Notes: generated by a model not told the origin, from the sequence alone. Counted from the stretch's first letter, positions 8,770 to 17,642 are shown. The stretch is DNA of 64,000 nt from Raineyella sp. W15-4 (GCF_033170155.1 NZ_CP137079.1:124001-188000), one strand, 5' to 3'. Made by a program: numbers and translations.

Positions 8770-11700
8770 GTGTCGCAGCGCCGGGACAGCACCGGCTGGC
8801 GCGGATTCAGGTGGTCAACTGGGGCACCTTCCAGGGGGCGTTCGGCATCGATGTGCCCAGGGACGGGATGCTGATCACCGGGCCGTCGGGGTCCGGCAAG
8901 TCGTCGTTGCTGGACGCGTTGTCCGCGGTGCTGGTCCCGCCTCGCTGGCTCGCATTCAACGCCGCCGCGCAGGAGGGCGGCAGCGCCGACCGGTCCCGCA
9001 GCCTGGTGTCATACGTCCGCGGTGCCTACCGGCGGGAGGCCGACGACGTCACCGGAGAGGTGACCACGGCCTACCTGCGCGACGGAGCCACCTGGAGCGG
9101 GATCGCGTTGACGTTCGACGACAGCACCCGGCTGACGACCCTGATCCGGCTGTTCCACCTGGCCCGCGGCGCGAATGCCATGGACGATCTGGCCTCCCTG
9201 CTGGTGATCGCCGACGGTCCGGTCGAGCTGCTCTCGTTGCAGGACCTGGTCGCCAACGGACTCGAGTTGCGCCGGCTCCGGTCGCGCCACGCTGACTGGG
9301 ACGTCTTCACGCGCTACTCCGCCTTCGCCGCGCGCGTCCAGCGCCGCCTCGGACTCGCCTCGGACCAGGCCCAGCGGCTGCTACACAAGACCCAGTCGGC
9401 CAAGAACCTGAACAGTCTCGACACCCTGCTGCGCGATTTCATGCTCGACGAGCCGGACACCTTCGACCTGGCAGACCAGGCGGTCGCGCAGTTCGGCGAG
9501 CTGACTGCGGCCCACGCGAGTGTGGTGGACGCGCGCCGCCAGGTCGAGACGCTGCTACCGCTGGAGGCCATCGGCACGGAACTGGCCCGCCTCGAGACGG
9601 AGACGGAGTCGCTCACCCGGCAGCTCGACCACCTGCCGGTCTTCGAGCAGCGCACCCGGCTCGATCGGGCGCGCGACGACGCCCGGCAGAAGACCGGCCT
9701 CCTGCGGGGGCTCGAACGGGAGCTGGCGCAGGCCACTGCGGCGTCGACGTCCGCCCAGGAGGAGCGGGACGCCTGGAACCAGCGCCTGCTGGGCGCGGGC
9801 GGGGCGGAACTCGCCACCCTGGCCGCGTCCATCCGCGCCGAGCGGGACCTGTGGGAGCAGCGTCGCCGGCGGCGGGACAGCATGGCACCGGTCGCGGAGC
9901 GGGCGGGGCTGTCGCTCGCCGCCGACGCCGAGGAGCACGCGCGGCTCCAGCAGGAGGCGGAACGCCGTGGCCGGCAGGTGGACGCCGACCGCGAGTCCCG
10001 GCGGGCCGCGGGCTATGAGCTGGTCCGGGCCAAGCACGAGGCCGACGCCCGGGTCCGGGTGATCCAGGAGGACCTCAAGGTCCTGCTGGCCCAGCAGTCC
10101 AACCTCGAGCCGCACCTGCTGCGCGTACGGGCCCTGCTCACCGATCGGCTCGGTCTCACCCGGGAGACGCTGCCGTTCGCCGGCGAGCTGATCGACGTCC
10201 GCGAGGAGGCGTCGGACTGGGCCGGCGCGATCGAGCGGGTGCTGCGGCCGCTGGCCCGTACGCTGCTGGTGCCGGACGGGCAGTACGCCGCGGTGGCTGA
10301 GCTGGTCGACACCACCCAGCTGGGCACCCGGTTGGTCTACGAGCGGATCCCCGCTGATGTCGCGGCGCCCGACGGGGCCCCCTCCGATCCTCGGTCGCTG
10401 GTCAGGAAGGTGATGCTGCAGCCGGGGCCGTGGGCGCACTGGCTGGCCGGCGAACTGCTCCGCCGCTACGACTACGCGTGTGTGGAGACGATCCCCGAAC
10501 TGGTCCGCGCGCCCCGCGCCGTGACCCGCGCCGGTCAGATCAAACACTCCGCGACCAGGCACGAGAAGGACGACCGGCGCCCGATCGACGATCGGCGCTC
10601 CTGGGTGCTCGGCTTCTCCACGGCGGCGAAGGAGACCCGGCTGCGGGAGACGCTCCGGGAGGCGGCCACCACCGCTGCCGATGCCGACCAGGCCCTGCGG
10701 GCCGATGAGGACTCCCGCGACGCGATCGGGGCGATGGCGGCGGCACTGGCCGAGCTGCGTCGCCTCGCCTGGGAGGAGATCGACACCGGTCAGCCGCGCC
10801 GCCGGCTCGATGACCTGGTCCGGCGCCAGGACGTCGTCCGCGCGGCGGCCTCCGGTCTCGGGGACATCGAGGCTCGGCTCGCGGCCGCGACGCAGGCGTA
10901 CGCGGAGGCCGAGGAGACCCGTCGACGGCTGCAGTCCCGCAGGGACCGTACGGCCGGGGACCTCGACGACCTCCGGTCCACCATCGCCCGTCTGGAGGAG
11001 CGACTGGCCGCCCAGCCGGACGTGCCGGACGAGGCCGGCCACACCCTGTCTGCGTTGTTCGCCGAGGAGTGGGAGCGGGTCGGCACCGGGCCGGCGGTGC
11101 CGGAGGCCCCGCTCCGGGAGGCGTTCCAGGCCGTCGAGCGACGCCTCCGGGACGCCCTGGCCCAGCGGGAGAAGCGTCGCCAGGATGCGGGACGGCGCAG
11201 TGAGCGGACCATGCAGACCTACAAGACGAATTGGCCCGCCCAGGCCGCGGAACTCGCCATCCGGATCGACTTCCTGCCGGACTATCTCGCCATCCTGGCC
11301 GGCCTGCGCGCCGACCGGCTGCCCGAGTTCGAGGAGCGCTTCTTCGACCTGCTGCAGAGCCAGTCGCGCAACAACATCGGCAATCTGTCCCTGCGGATCA
11401 CCATGGCGCGACGGAAGGTCCGCGAACGGATCGATCCGATCAACACGTCGCTGGCGGGCACCGAATACGCGCCGGGCCGTCACCTGCAGGTGAAGGTGGA
11501 CGACCGGCGCGTCCCGGAGCTCACCGAGTTCCTGGGTGCGCTCGGTCGGATCACCGCGGGCTCGATCGAGGACACCCTCGGCGCCGACGACTCGACGGCC
11601 GGGCGGCAGCAGGCGGAGGAGCGGTTCCTGGAGATGCAGCGGATCCTCAGCCGGCTGTCCTCGACCGAGGCGCCGGACCGGCGCTGGCGCGCGCAGTGCC

Positions 11701-12212
11701 TGGACACTCGGCTGCATGTCGAGTTCACCGCCGTGGTCCAGGACACCGACGGCAGGCCCGTCGACTACTACACCGGCGCCGGTGGACTGTCGGGTGGAGA
11801 ACGGCAGAAGCTGGTGGTCTTCTGCCTGGCCGCCGCCCTCCGCTACCAGCTGGCCCGGGAGGGCGCCGACCAACCGCAGTACGGTCTGGTGGTCCTCGAC
11901 GAGGCGTTCGACAAGACCGACCCGGAGTTCACCAGGGCGGGGCTGGAGGTGTTCCGCACCTTCGGCTTCCAGCTGCTCCTCGCCACGCCGATGAAGATGC
12001 TCCAGACGCTCGAGGACTACGTCGGGGGGACCACGCTGGTGCTGATGGACCCGTCACATCACTCCCACCTCGAGGTGATGCGGTTCGACCTCGAGGAGTC
12101 GGCCGAGGCGCCGACCGACCCGGCCGAGGTGCCCGGCACCGGGGCTGCCCCGGGCGTGCCCGCGGATCGGGAGCCACCCGTGCGCCAGCCGGCGGAACCG
12201 GGGCTGTGGTGA
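8766..12212 (+). CDS. jetC: Wadjet type I SMC-like ATPase JetC (MksB/MukB-like)
   Basis: A 1148-residue SMC-like ATPase, the motor of the Wadjet complex. By family knowledge it extrudes DNA loops and presents small circular DNA to the JetD nuclease. Seen: Walker A GPSGSGKSS at 39-47; ABC signature LSGGERQK near 1006; Walker B LVVLDEAFDKTDPEF near 1041-1055, followed by the H-loop region LLLATPMKML. Between them lie about 700 residues of heptad-rich Glu/Arg/Ala sequence, interrupted around residues 465-600 by a non-coiled segment that probably forms the hinge. Length and motif order match MukB-family proteins rather than SbcC. Its stop overlaps the jetD start. Confidence 0.93.
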   Translation: MSVAAPGQHRLARIQVVNWGTFQGAFGIDVPRDGMLITGPSGSGKSSLLDALSAVLVPPRWLAFNAAAQEGGSADRSRSLVSYVRGAYRREADDVTGEVTTAYLRDGATWSGIALTFDDSTRLTTLIRLFHLARGANAMDDLASLLVIADGPVELLSLQDLVANGLELRRLRSRHADWDVFTRYSAFAARVQRRLGLASDQAQRLLHKTQSAKNLNSLDTLLRDFMLDEPDTFDLADQAVAQFGELTAAHASVVDARRQVETLLPLEAIGTELARLETETESLTRQLDHLPVFEQRTRLDRARDDARQKTGLLRGLERELAQATAASTSAQEERDAWNQRLLGAGGAELATLAASIRAERDLWEQRRRRRDSMAPVAERAGLSLAADAEEHARLQQEAERRGRQVDADRESRRAAGYELVRAKHEADARVRVIQEDLKVLLAQQSNLEPHLLRVRALLTDRLGLTRETLPFAGELIDVREEASDWAGAIERVLRPLARTLLVPDGQYAAVAELVDTTQLGTRLVYERIPADVAAPDGAPSDPRSLVRKVMLQPGPWAHWLAGELLRRYDYACVETIPELVRAPRAVTRAGQIKHSATRHEKDDRRPIDDRRSWVLGFSTAAKETRLRETLREAATTAADADQALRADEDSRDAIGAMAAALAELRRLAWEEIDTGQPRRRLDDLVRRQDVVRAAASGLGDIEARLAAATQAYAEAEETRRRLQSRRDRTAGDLDDLRSTIARLEERLAAQPDVPDEAGHTLSALFAEEWERVGTGPAVPEAPLREAFQAVERRLRDALAQREKRRQDAGRRSERTMQTYKTNWPAQAAELAIRIDFLPDYLAILAGLRADRLPEFEERFFDLLQSQSRNNIGNLSLRITMARRKVRERIDPINTSLAGTEYAPGRHLQVKVDDRRVPELTEFLGALGRITAGSIEDTLGADDSTAGRQQAEERFLEMQRILSRLSSTEAPDRRWRAQCLDTRLHVEFTAVVQDTDGRPVDYYTGAGGLSGGERQKLVVFCLAAALRYQLAREGADQPQYGLVVLDEAFDKTDPEFTRAGLEVFRTFGFQLLLATPMKMLQTLEDYVGGTTLVLMDPSHHSHLEVMRFDLEESAEAPTDPAEVPGTGAAPGVPADREPPVRQPAEPGLW

Positions 12213-13396
12213 GGTCGCCCGAGGAGTTCCGCGCCTGGGCGACATCGGCATGGGGCCGCCGGTTCCGCAACGAACTCGCGGTCGCTGATTCCGCCGGTGA
12301 GCATCCGTGGTCATGGTCGCTGAGACCTCCCACGGAGAGCGAGGCGGCCCGGGACACCACCGCCGTCGCTTCCTGGGTCGCCCGGTGGCGCCGGGACGAG
12401 GGGCGGCTTCCTGGCGGCGTCCGGGTCGACTGGGTGGTGCGACGCTGGCGCAGCCTCGGCGCTCAGCGTCTCCCGATCCGGGTGCAGGGCGAGGATTTCG
12501 CCGGGCTGGCCGCTGTCGCCGGTCACCGCCAGGACTGGGATCGGGGCACCCACGCCGTGGCTGTCTTGCGCCGGCGCTGTGCGGGGGAGGCCTCACCCGG
12601 GGTCGTGACGCCGCTCGATGCGGCGATCCGACGGCATGGGCGGGCCCTCGTCGGACTCGACCGGGCGGACCTGTCGCGGTTGGTCGACGTCGTGGACTGG
12701 TTCGTCGCCCATCCCGACTCCGGACTCTTCGACCGGGAGCTGCCCGTCAACGGCCTCGACACGAAATGGCTGGAACACCACCGCACGCTGGTCTCGGACC
12801 TGGTGGCGGCGGTCGGTGGCCCGGCGGACCTGGGGCTCAGAGCCCGCGCCCGGCCGTTCGCCGTCCGGTTCCTCGATGCCACGCTGGCGCCCGGGGCACT
12901 GCGCGACTTCGCCGCGCCGGTGGACGAGCTGGACCGTCTCGCCGTACGGCCGTCGGTGGTCTGGATGGTCGAGAATCTGACCACCCTGCACGCGTTCCCG
13001 ATGCTCGAGGACGCCGTGGCGGTCCACGGCGGCGGATACCGGGTGGCGGAGCTGGCCGGCGTCGGCTGGATCCGTGCCGCCCGGGTCGTCTACTGGGGCG
13101 ATCTCGACACCCACGGCTTCGCCATCCTGTCGCGGTTGCGGCAGCATCTTCCCCAGGTGGAGTCGGTCCTGATGGACAGCGCCACGCTGGCGGCACATGC
13201 ACACCTGGCCGGCACCGAACCGCGGCCGGTCCGTGGAGAGATCACCCACCTGACCTTCACTGAACGCCAGGCGCTGGCGGCCCTGCGGGACGGTGATCGC
13301 CGCCTGGAGCAGGAACGCATCCCCTGGCCGTACGCCACCGACCGGCTCGCCGGCTCAGCACGTGCCCCGAGCGACCGGCTCGGACCGGCTCGATAG
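12209..13396 (+). CDS. jetD: Wadjet type I nuclease JetD (MksG; DUF3322 plus DUF2220)
   Basis: A 395-residue protein made of a DUF3322 N-terminal domain and a DUF2220 Toprim-like nuclease domain. It is the subunit that cuts the plasmid DNA in Wadjet systems. The Toprim acidic residues are visible as Glu255 (in WMVEN) and Asp298/Asp300 (in VYWGDLDTHGF), so the active site looks intact. The GTG at 12209 overlaps the jetC stop as GTGA; GTG 12206 is an equally possible start one codon upstream. The open frame extends far into jetC but only as an out-of-frame shadow. The gene ends 19 bases from the convergent protease gene, closing the operon. Confidence 0.9.
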   Translation: MRSPEEFRAWATSAWGRRFRNELAVADSAGEHPWSWSLRPPTESEAARDTTAVASWVARWRRDEGRLPGGVRVDWVVRRWRSLGAQRLPIRVQGEDFAGLAAVAGHRQDWDRGTHAVAVLRRRCAGEASPGVVTPLDAAIRRHGRALVGLDRADLSRLVDVVDWFVAHPDSGLFDRELPVNGLDTKWLEHHRTLVSDLVAAVGGPADLGLRARARPFAVRFLDATLAPGALRDFAAPVDELDRLAVRPSVVWMVENLTTLHAFPMLEDAVAVHGGGYRVAELAGVGWIRAARVVYWGDLDTHGFAILSRLRQHLPQVESVLMDSATLAAHAHLAGTEPRPVRGEITHLTFTERQALAALRDGDRRLEQERIPWPYATDRLAGSARAPSDRLGPAR

Positions 13397-13415
13397 ACCC
13401 CGTCGGCCGATCCCG

Positions 13416-14210
13416 TCAGCCGACGACGGATGCCACCCAGGCCACGGTCTCGTCGGTGAAGAGGGTCGATTCGGTGTCCCAGTCGCTGGTGCCGCCGTCA
13501 TCGGGCCCGCCGATCACCCCGTGCACCACACCGTCGGCGGTGTACCACGGGGAGCCGCTGGTCCCGTCGGGCAGATCGCAGGACTCCACCGCCGCCCCGT
13601 CGGACCGTACGGTCACCGCGAGGTCGTCGCAACCGGTGAGCCGGTCGGTGGTCTGCGGATAGCCCCAGATCGACACCGTGCTGCCGTCGGCCGGCGCGGT
13701 GCCGACGGTGAAGCCGCCGCCGACGGCCTGCTCGATGTCGCCGTCGACCTGCAGCAGTGCCAGGTCGAGGGTGGCCGGGTCGGGGTCGAGCTTCCATTGC
13801 GGGGTGACCCGGTCGACCACTGTCCAGGTCCGTCCCGCAGCATCGAGGGCGTCCGGGGTGTCACAGTGGGCGGCGGTCAACAGCCAGGAGCCGCTGGGAG
13901 TGTCGAGCACCTCGGCGGTGCAGGTGGACGGCACGATCCAGGCGTGCATGTCCTGCAGCGTCGGGCCGGGCGTGGCGGCGGTCAATCCGGGCACCGAACT
14001 TGCGACGCCGTCGATTGTGCTGCCGTCGGTCGGAGTGTCGCCGGCCGGGGAGACGGGTGTCGCAATGGTCGTGCTGCCGACGGTCGGGCCCAGCAGCCGG
14101 ACGAGGAAGTGTGCGTGGGCAACGGCCGGCACCAGGTACGCAGCGCAGGCCAGAGCGATCCCCGTCGCCGCGGTGGCGAGCACGCGCCTGCGGGTCCTGC
14201 CCCTCGTCAC
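13416..14210 (-). CDS. Secreted trypsin-like (S1 family) serine protease
   Basis: A 264-residue protein with an Arg-rich N terminus and a hydrophobic segment at residues 11-33 (signal peptide or anchor), then a linker rich in Thr, Ser and Pro up to about residue 85. The chymotrypsin-fold catalytic triad is visible: His115 in LLTAAHC, Asp149 in PATLDLALL, and Ser218 in DGTSGSPWY. The Asp-Ser of the usual GDSGSP motif is replaced by Thr-Ser. Two cysteine pairs (97/116 and 194/211) could form disulfides. It is likely exported and degrades or processes extracytoplasmic protein. Upstream lies a three-unit 16-bp tandem repeat (14296-14343). No adjacent partner gene reveals the substrate. Confidence 0.85.
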   Translation of the reverse strand: MTRGRTRRRVLATAATGIALACAAYLVPAVAHAHFLVRLLGPTVGSTTIATPVSPAGDTPTDGSTIDGVASSVPGLTAATPGPTLQDMHAWIVPSTCTAEVLDTPSGSWLLTAAHCDTPDALDAAGRTWTVVDRVTPQWKLDPDPATLDLALLQVDGDIEQAVGGGFTVGTAPADGSTVSIWGYPQTTDRLTGCDDLAVTVRSDGAAVESCDLPDGTSGSPWYTADGVVHGVIGGPDDGGTSDWDTESTLFTDETVAWVASVVG

Positions 14211-14295
14211 GATCCGCCGCCCTCCTACTGATCGACCCTACTGATCGACGCCGATGCCTCCTGCCACTGCACTCTGCCACGGTACCTGTGACGTT

Positions 14296-14343
14296 CGTAT
14301 AACGGCGGTGTCGTATAACGGCGGTGTTGTATAACGGCGGTGT
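14296..14343. repeat. Three tandem copies of a 16-bp unit upstream of the protease gene
   Basis: The unit CGTATAACGGCGGTGT occurs three times head to tail (14296-14311, 14312-14327, 14328-14343), with one C to T change in the third. It is AT-richer than its surroundings and lies 86 bases upstream of the protease start and 20 bases past the VOC stop. It could be an iterated operator or a polymorphic minisatellite. Confidence 0.85.
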
Positions 14344-14362
14344 CGGGTCGCTCCCTCCTCCG

Positions 14363-14770
14363 TCAGCCCTTGTTGATCCGGACCAGCGTGCCGGCGGGGT
14401 CGCGGACGGCGAAGTCGCGGACGCCCCACGGCTGGTCGGTGGGTTCCTGGACGATCTCGGCGCCGCTCGCCTCCACCGTGGCGAACGTGCCGTCGAGGTC
14501 GTCGGTGGTGAGCAGGACCATGGCGTAGCTGCCCTTGGCGATCAGGTCGTTGATCGTCCGCTTCTCGTCGTCGGTGAGGGTCGGGTCGACATTCGGCGGG
14601 GCCAGCACGATGTTGGTGTCAGGCTGGCCGGCCGGGCCGATGGTGAGCCAGCGCATCGCACCGGAGCCGACATCGAGCCGGACCTCGAAGCCGAGCGTGT
14701 CGCGCCAGAACGCCAGGGACGCCTCCGGATCGGTCTGCGGGAGGAAGGTGGAATGAATGGTGATGTCCAT
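14363..14770 (-). CDS. VOC superfamily (glyoxalase/bleomycin resistance-like) protein
   Basis: A 135-residue protein with two beta-alpha-beta-beta-beta modules, starting MDITIHSTFLPQTDPEASLAFWRDTLGFEVRLDVG and ending VRDPAGTLVRINKG, which is the typical VOC pattern. Members bind a divalent metal and act on glutathione or mycothiol adducts, small electrophiles or antibiotics, or simply bind a ligand; the substrate here is unknown. It starts 4 bases after the stop of the AraC-type gene, so the two form an operon. AraC plus VOC pairs of this kind are common in Actinobacteria. Confidence 0.85.
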   Translation of the reverse strand: MDITIHSTFLPQTDPEASLAFWRDTLGFEVRLDVGSGAMRWLTIGPAGQPDTNIVLAPPNVDPTLTDDEKRTINDLIAKGSYAMVLLTTDDLDGTFATVEASGAEIVQEPTDQPWGVRDFAVRDPAGTLVRINKG

Positions 14771-14774
14771 GTCT

Positions 14775-15221
14775 TCACGCTAGGTCGGGCGCCGGTGGCG
14801 GCGCTTCTTCATTCCTGATCGGTCGGGCGACCTGCTTGACCACACACGCAGGCAGCCCGGCCCACTGCGAGGCGGTCTGCCGGTAGGCGCTGGGGGACAT
14901 CCCGACCAGTTCGGAGAACCGGGTACTGAAGGTGCCCAGTGATGAGTAGCCGACCGCGAAACACACCTCGGTGACGCTCAGGTCGCCGCGCTGCAGCAGC
15001 GCCATCGCGCGCTCGATCCGCCGGGTCATCAGGTAGCCGTACGGGGACTCGCCGTACGCGGCCCGGAACTGCCGGCTCAGGTGGCCGGCGGACATGTACA
15101 CCCCGCGGGCCAGCGCCTCGACGTCCAGCGGTCGGTCGTACTCCCGGTCGATCCGGTCGCGCACCTGGCGCAACAGGGCGAGATCACGGAGTCGGGTCGA
15201 CTCGTCAGGGTTGCTGGTCAC
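14775..15221 (-). CDS. AraC family transcriptional regulator (DNA-binding domain only)
   Basis: A 148-residue protein made almost entirely of an AraC/XylS double helix-turn-helix domain (VEALARGVYMSAGHLSRQF; VTEVCFAVGYSSLGTFSTRF; MSPSAYRQ). It lacks the large ligand-binding domain, like SoxS/MarA-type regulators. The GTG at 15221 is the most plausible start; the longer open frame runs antisense through the PAP2 gene. It is directly upstream of the VOC gene and probably controls it. A short tail after the HTH domain (PACVVKQVARPIRNEE) is of unknown role. Confidence 0.8.
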   Translation of the reverse strand: MTSNPDESTRLRDLALLRQVRDRIDREYDRPLDVEALARGVYMSAGHLSRQFRAAYGESPYGYLMTRRIERAMALLQRGDLSVTEVCFAVGYSSLGTFSTRFSELVGMSPSAYRQTASQWAGLPACVVKQVARPIRNEEAPPPAPDLA

Positions 15222-15365
15222 ATCGCCGATGGTGCCATGCTGCGGGGCTCCCGCGCCGGGCGTCGGCTGTCGGCGATCAGCCCTCACATCGGCGGCACAG
15301 ACGGCGCAGGGCAGGATCGTGTGGTTGCTCCCTACCGTGGATCGGACCAGCGGAGAGGAGTGGCC

Positions 15366-16010
15366 ATGAAACGTACGATCTGGGTGGTCCTGGGTTGCGT
15401 CGCGGGGATCGCGACGCTTTGGCGGACGTTCGTCGCGACACCGCCGGGCCGCGAGCTGGACCAGTTGGTCATGGTGCGGCTCGGCGAGGTCCCCGCCTCC
15501 TGGGCGGTTGCGGCGGCATGGACCGGTGCGGTGATCGCGCCCGTGGTGGCGCTCGCCGCGGTCGTGCTGGTGCTGCTGGCGGTGTCCGGGCGCCGGCGCC
15601 GCCGGTACCGTGTCGCGCTGCTCGCCATCGGCGGATCGGTCGTGACCAGTGAGGTGCTCAAGCTGGTCCTGCCTCGTCCGGGGCTCGATGACGGGCCGAT
15701 GGGCAACTCCTTCCCCAGCGGGCACGTCGCGGCGATCGCTGCGGTGGTGGTGGTCGCCGTCCTGCTGGCGCCGGTGGGTGTCCGGGCGATCGTCGCGGGG
15801 ATCGGTAGCGTCGTGGTCTCGGCTGCCGGCCTGGCCGTCGTGGTCCTGCAATGGCACCGTCCCAGTGACGTGGCCGCCGCCGTCCTGGTCGCCGTCGGGT
15901 GGGGAGCGCTTGCCTCGGTGCTGACGGACGTCTCCGGGGCCGTACGCCGTGTGGTCCAGGCCAGGCCGCCACGGCGCCGGATGGCCGTCGCGACGGACGC
16001 CCGTTCCTGA
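15366..16010 (+). CDS. PAP2 superfamily membrane phosphatase
   Basis: A 214-residue integral membrane phosphatase with five or so hydrophobic segments. The three PAP2 motifs are present: Lys99 to Pro105 (KLVLPRP), SFPSGH at 115-120, and WHRPSD at 163-168 with His164 and Asp168. Such enzymes dephosphorylate undecaprenyl pyrophosphate or phosphatidate at the outer face of the membrane. The ATG at 15366 is chosen for its GGAGAGGAG box; earlier starts in the open frame have none and run across the divergent AraC promoter. The C-terminal tail is basic (RRVVQARPPRRRM). Confidence 0.85.
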   Translation: MKRTIWVVLGCVAGIATLWRTFVATPPGRELDQLVMVRLGEVPASWAVAAAWTGAVIAPVVALAAVVLVLLAVSGRRRRRYRVALLAIGGSVVTSEVLKLVLPRPGLDDGPMGNSFPSGHVAAIAAVVVVAVLLAPVGVRAIVAGIGSVVVSAAGLAVVVLQWHRPSDVAAAVLVAVGWGALASVLTDVSGAVRRVVQARPPRRRMAVATDARS

Positions 16011-16097
16011 CCGAGTCGTCAGCCGGAGATCACCAGGCGTCGATCGCGGTGACGAAGGGGGACTACGCTCCGATCGACACATCAGGAGCCGTGGCGT

Positions 16098-17642
16098 TCA
16101 TGGTGGCGCCGTTGCCGGCGCGGTGAGGAGGGACAGATGGGCGGTTTCGAGATCCTCGGGATGTCGCCGGGTGTGCTGGCGCTGATCGCGCTCGCCGGGA
16201 TCGGCACCGGCATCGTCGGCTACCTGACCGGGCTGGCCTCGCTGGTCAGCTACCCGGTGTTGTTGGCCGCCGGCCTGTCTCCCGTCGCGGCGAACGTCTC
16301 CAACACGCTGGGGCTGGTCGGGGTGGGGGTCGGGTCCACCGCCCGGGCGCTGCGTACGGTGACCGGTGGCAGCCGCCGGACGCTGGCCGCACAGCTGGCG
16401 GTGGCCGCGGTCGGCGGCGGTCTGGGGGCGGCGCTGCTGCTGGTCGCCGGGGAATCGAGCTTCACAGCTGTCGTGCCGTGGCTGATCGTGCTCGCGTCGG
16501 TGCTGTTGCTGCTCAGCCCTCGGATCAGCCGGCTGAGGACCGGTGAGCCGAATCCGGTCGTCTACTGGATCGGGCTGTTCCTGGTCTGCTGCTACGGCGG
16601 CTACTTCGGGGCGGGCGCCGGCGTGATGTACCTCGCCCTGACCCTGATCGCGAGCTCGGAGCTGTTCACCCGGGCGATGGTGATCAAGAGCCTGCTGCTG
16701 GGGGTGAGCAACCTGGTCGCCTCGCTGATCTTCATCGGCTTCGGACCGGTGAACTGGGCTGCGGCGATCGCGCTGGGTCTGGGCTGCGTGGTCGGCGGCA
16801 ACTTCGGCCCGGTGATCCAGCGCCTGATCCCCGAGCAGGTGCTGCGGGCGGTCGTCGCGGCCGGCGGGTTCTTCCTGGCGGTGTGGCTGTGGTGGCGCTG
16901 ATCGAGGGGTGATCCACGTGGCGGCAGGGGGTTGTTGGGTGGGCTCGGGCTGCGCGGAGTGAGCGTGGGGGAAGGCCGCCTCGAGCCGGGTGAGGGTGTT
17001 CTGGGAGTCGCGGAGGAGGCGGACGCGGCGTCGGGTCCAGGCCCGATCGAAGCCTGTGGCGGCGGTGGCAAGCTGGTGGTCGATGTGGTTGCGTAGCCGG
17101 GTGAGCGAGCCCCGGAATTCCTGGATCTCGGGACGGACACGCAGCACGGAGGCTGTGGAATGGGCCCAGTCGACGATGAAGATCGTGGCCAGCGCCGAGG
17201 CAAGCGCGACCGCCCACAGCTCAGGGAGCGAGTCGAGCAGGTTCTGCAGGACGGGGTCGATCAGGTAGACCACGGCGAGTGCAGCGGCGCCGAAGCCGAG
17301 GGAGTTGACCAGGCACACGCGTCCCTGGATGTTGCCGAGTTTGCCGGTGTAGTCCCACAGCACCAGGCCGAACAGCCGTTGCAGCAGCAGGTGGCTGACG
17401 AACTCGACAACGGTGGCCACGAGCACTCCGATCACGAAGACCAGGGGCGGAGCGTCGGCGGCGCCGGTGATGCAGAGCTGGATGCCGAGTGCTCCGACCG
17501 CGTAGATCGGGACGACCGGGCCGGTGAGGAAGCCCGGGTTGATGATGCGTCGCTCGCACCACAGCCGCACGACACCTTCGAGTATCCAGCCGAGGAACGA
17601 GTAGACGAGGAAGGTGAGCGCGAGGTGGCTGATCGTGACCAT
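16098..17642 (-). CDS. CmpB-like putative ABC-transporter permease domain protein, with no stop before it enters an antisense overlap
   Basis: The first 200 residues (MVTISHLALTFLVYSFLGWILEG) form five or so transmembrane segments with the signature WILEGVVRLWCERRIINPGFL, VEFVSHLLLQRLFGLVLWDYTGKLGNIQGRVCL, which matches the putative ABC transporter permease family PF06541. A cytoplasmic helical tail follows to about residue 245. In this frame no stop occurs before 16098, so the formal protein (514 residues) would run antisense through the whole TauE/SafE gene; that part looks like a shadow (rich in Gln, Asp, Arg and His). Either the overlap is real or the original stop was lost. It starts 1 base after the patatin stop, in the same operon. 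Confidence 0.65.
   Translation of the reverse strand: MVTISHLALTFLVYSFLGWILEGVVRLWCERRIINPGFLTGPVVPIYAVGALGIQLCITGAADAPPLVFVIGVLVATVVEFVSHLLLQRLFGLVLWDYTGKLGNIQGRVCLVNSLGFGAAALAVVYLIDPVLQNLLDSLPELWAVALASALATIFIVDWAHSTASVLRVRPEIQEFRGSLTRLRNHIDHQLATAATGFDRAWTRRRVRLLRDSQNTLTRLEAAFPHAHSAQPEPTQQPPAATWITPRSAPPQPHRQEEPAGRDDRPQHLLGDQALDHRAEVAADHAAQTQRDRRSPVHRSEADEDQRGDQVAHPQQQALDHHRPGEQLRARDQGQGEVHHAGARPEVAAVAADQEQPDPVDDRIRLTGPQPADPRAEQQQHRREHDQPRHDSCEARFPGDQQQRRPQTAADRGHRQLCGQRPAAATGHRTQRPGGGPDPHPDQPQRVGDVRRDGRQAGGQQHRVADQRGQPGQVADDAGADPGERDQRQHTRRHPEDLETAHLSLLTAPATAPP
16137..16901 (+). CDS. TauE/SafE family sulfite or organic-anion exporter
   Basis: A 254-residue membrane protein with seven or eight hydrophobic segments in two homologous halves, each with the family's conserved pattern (GIVGYLTGLASLVSYPVLL and GGYFGAGAGVMYLAL). 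The family exports sulfite, sulfoacetate or related anions, but the substrate here is unknown. The ATG at 16137 has a GGAGGGAC box 5 bases upstream. The gene is convergent with, and on the opposite strand entirely overlapped by, the open frame of the CmpB-like gene. Confidence 0.88.
   Translation: MGGFEILGMSPGVLALIALAGIGTGIVGYLTGLASLVSYPVLLAAGLSPVAANVSNTLGLVGVGVGSTARALRTVTGGSRRTLAAQLAVAAVGGGLGAALLLVAGESSFTAVVPWLIVLASVLLLLSPRISRLRTGEPNPVVYWIGLFLVCCYGGYFGAGAGVMYLALTLIASSELFTRAMVIKSLLLGVSNLVASLIFIGFGPVNWAAAIALGLGCVVGGNFGPVIQRLIPEQVLRAVVAAGGFFLAVWLWWR

Noticed and set aside
9555-11873. A 772-residue minus-strand frame across jetC
   Set aside because: It is antisense to an SMC ATPase with complete motifs and has no domain signature of its own.
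14296-14343. CRISPR-like short repeats
   Set aside because: The three 16-bp units are directly adjacent with no spacers, and no cas gene is present.
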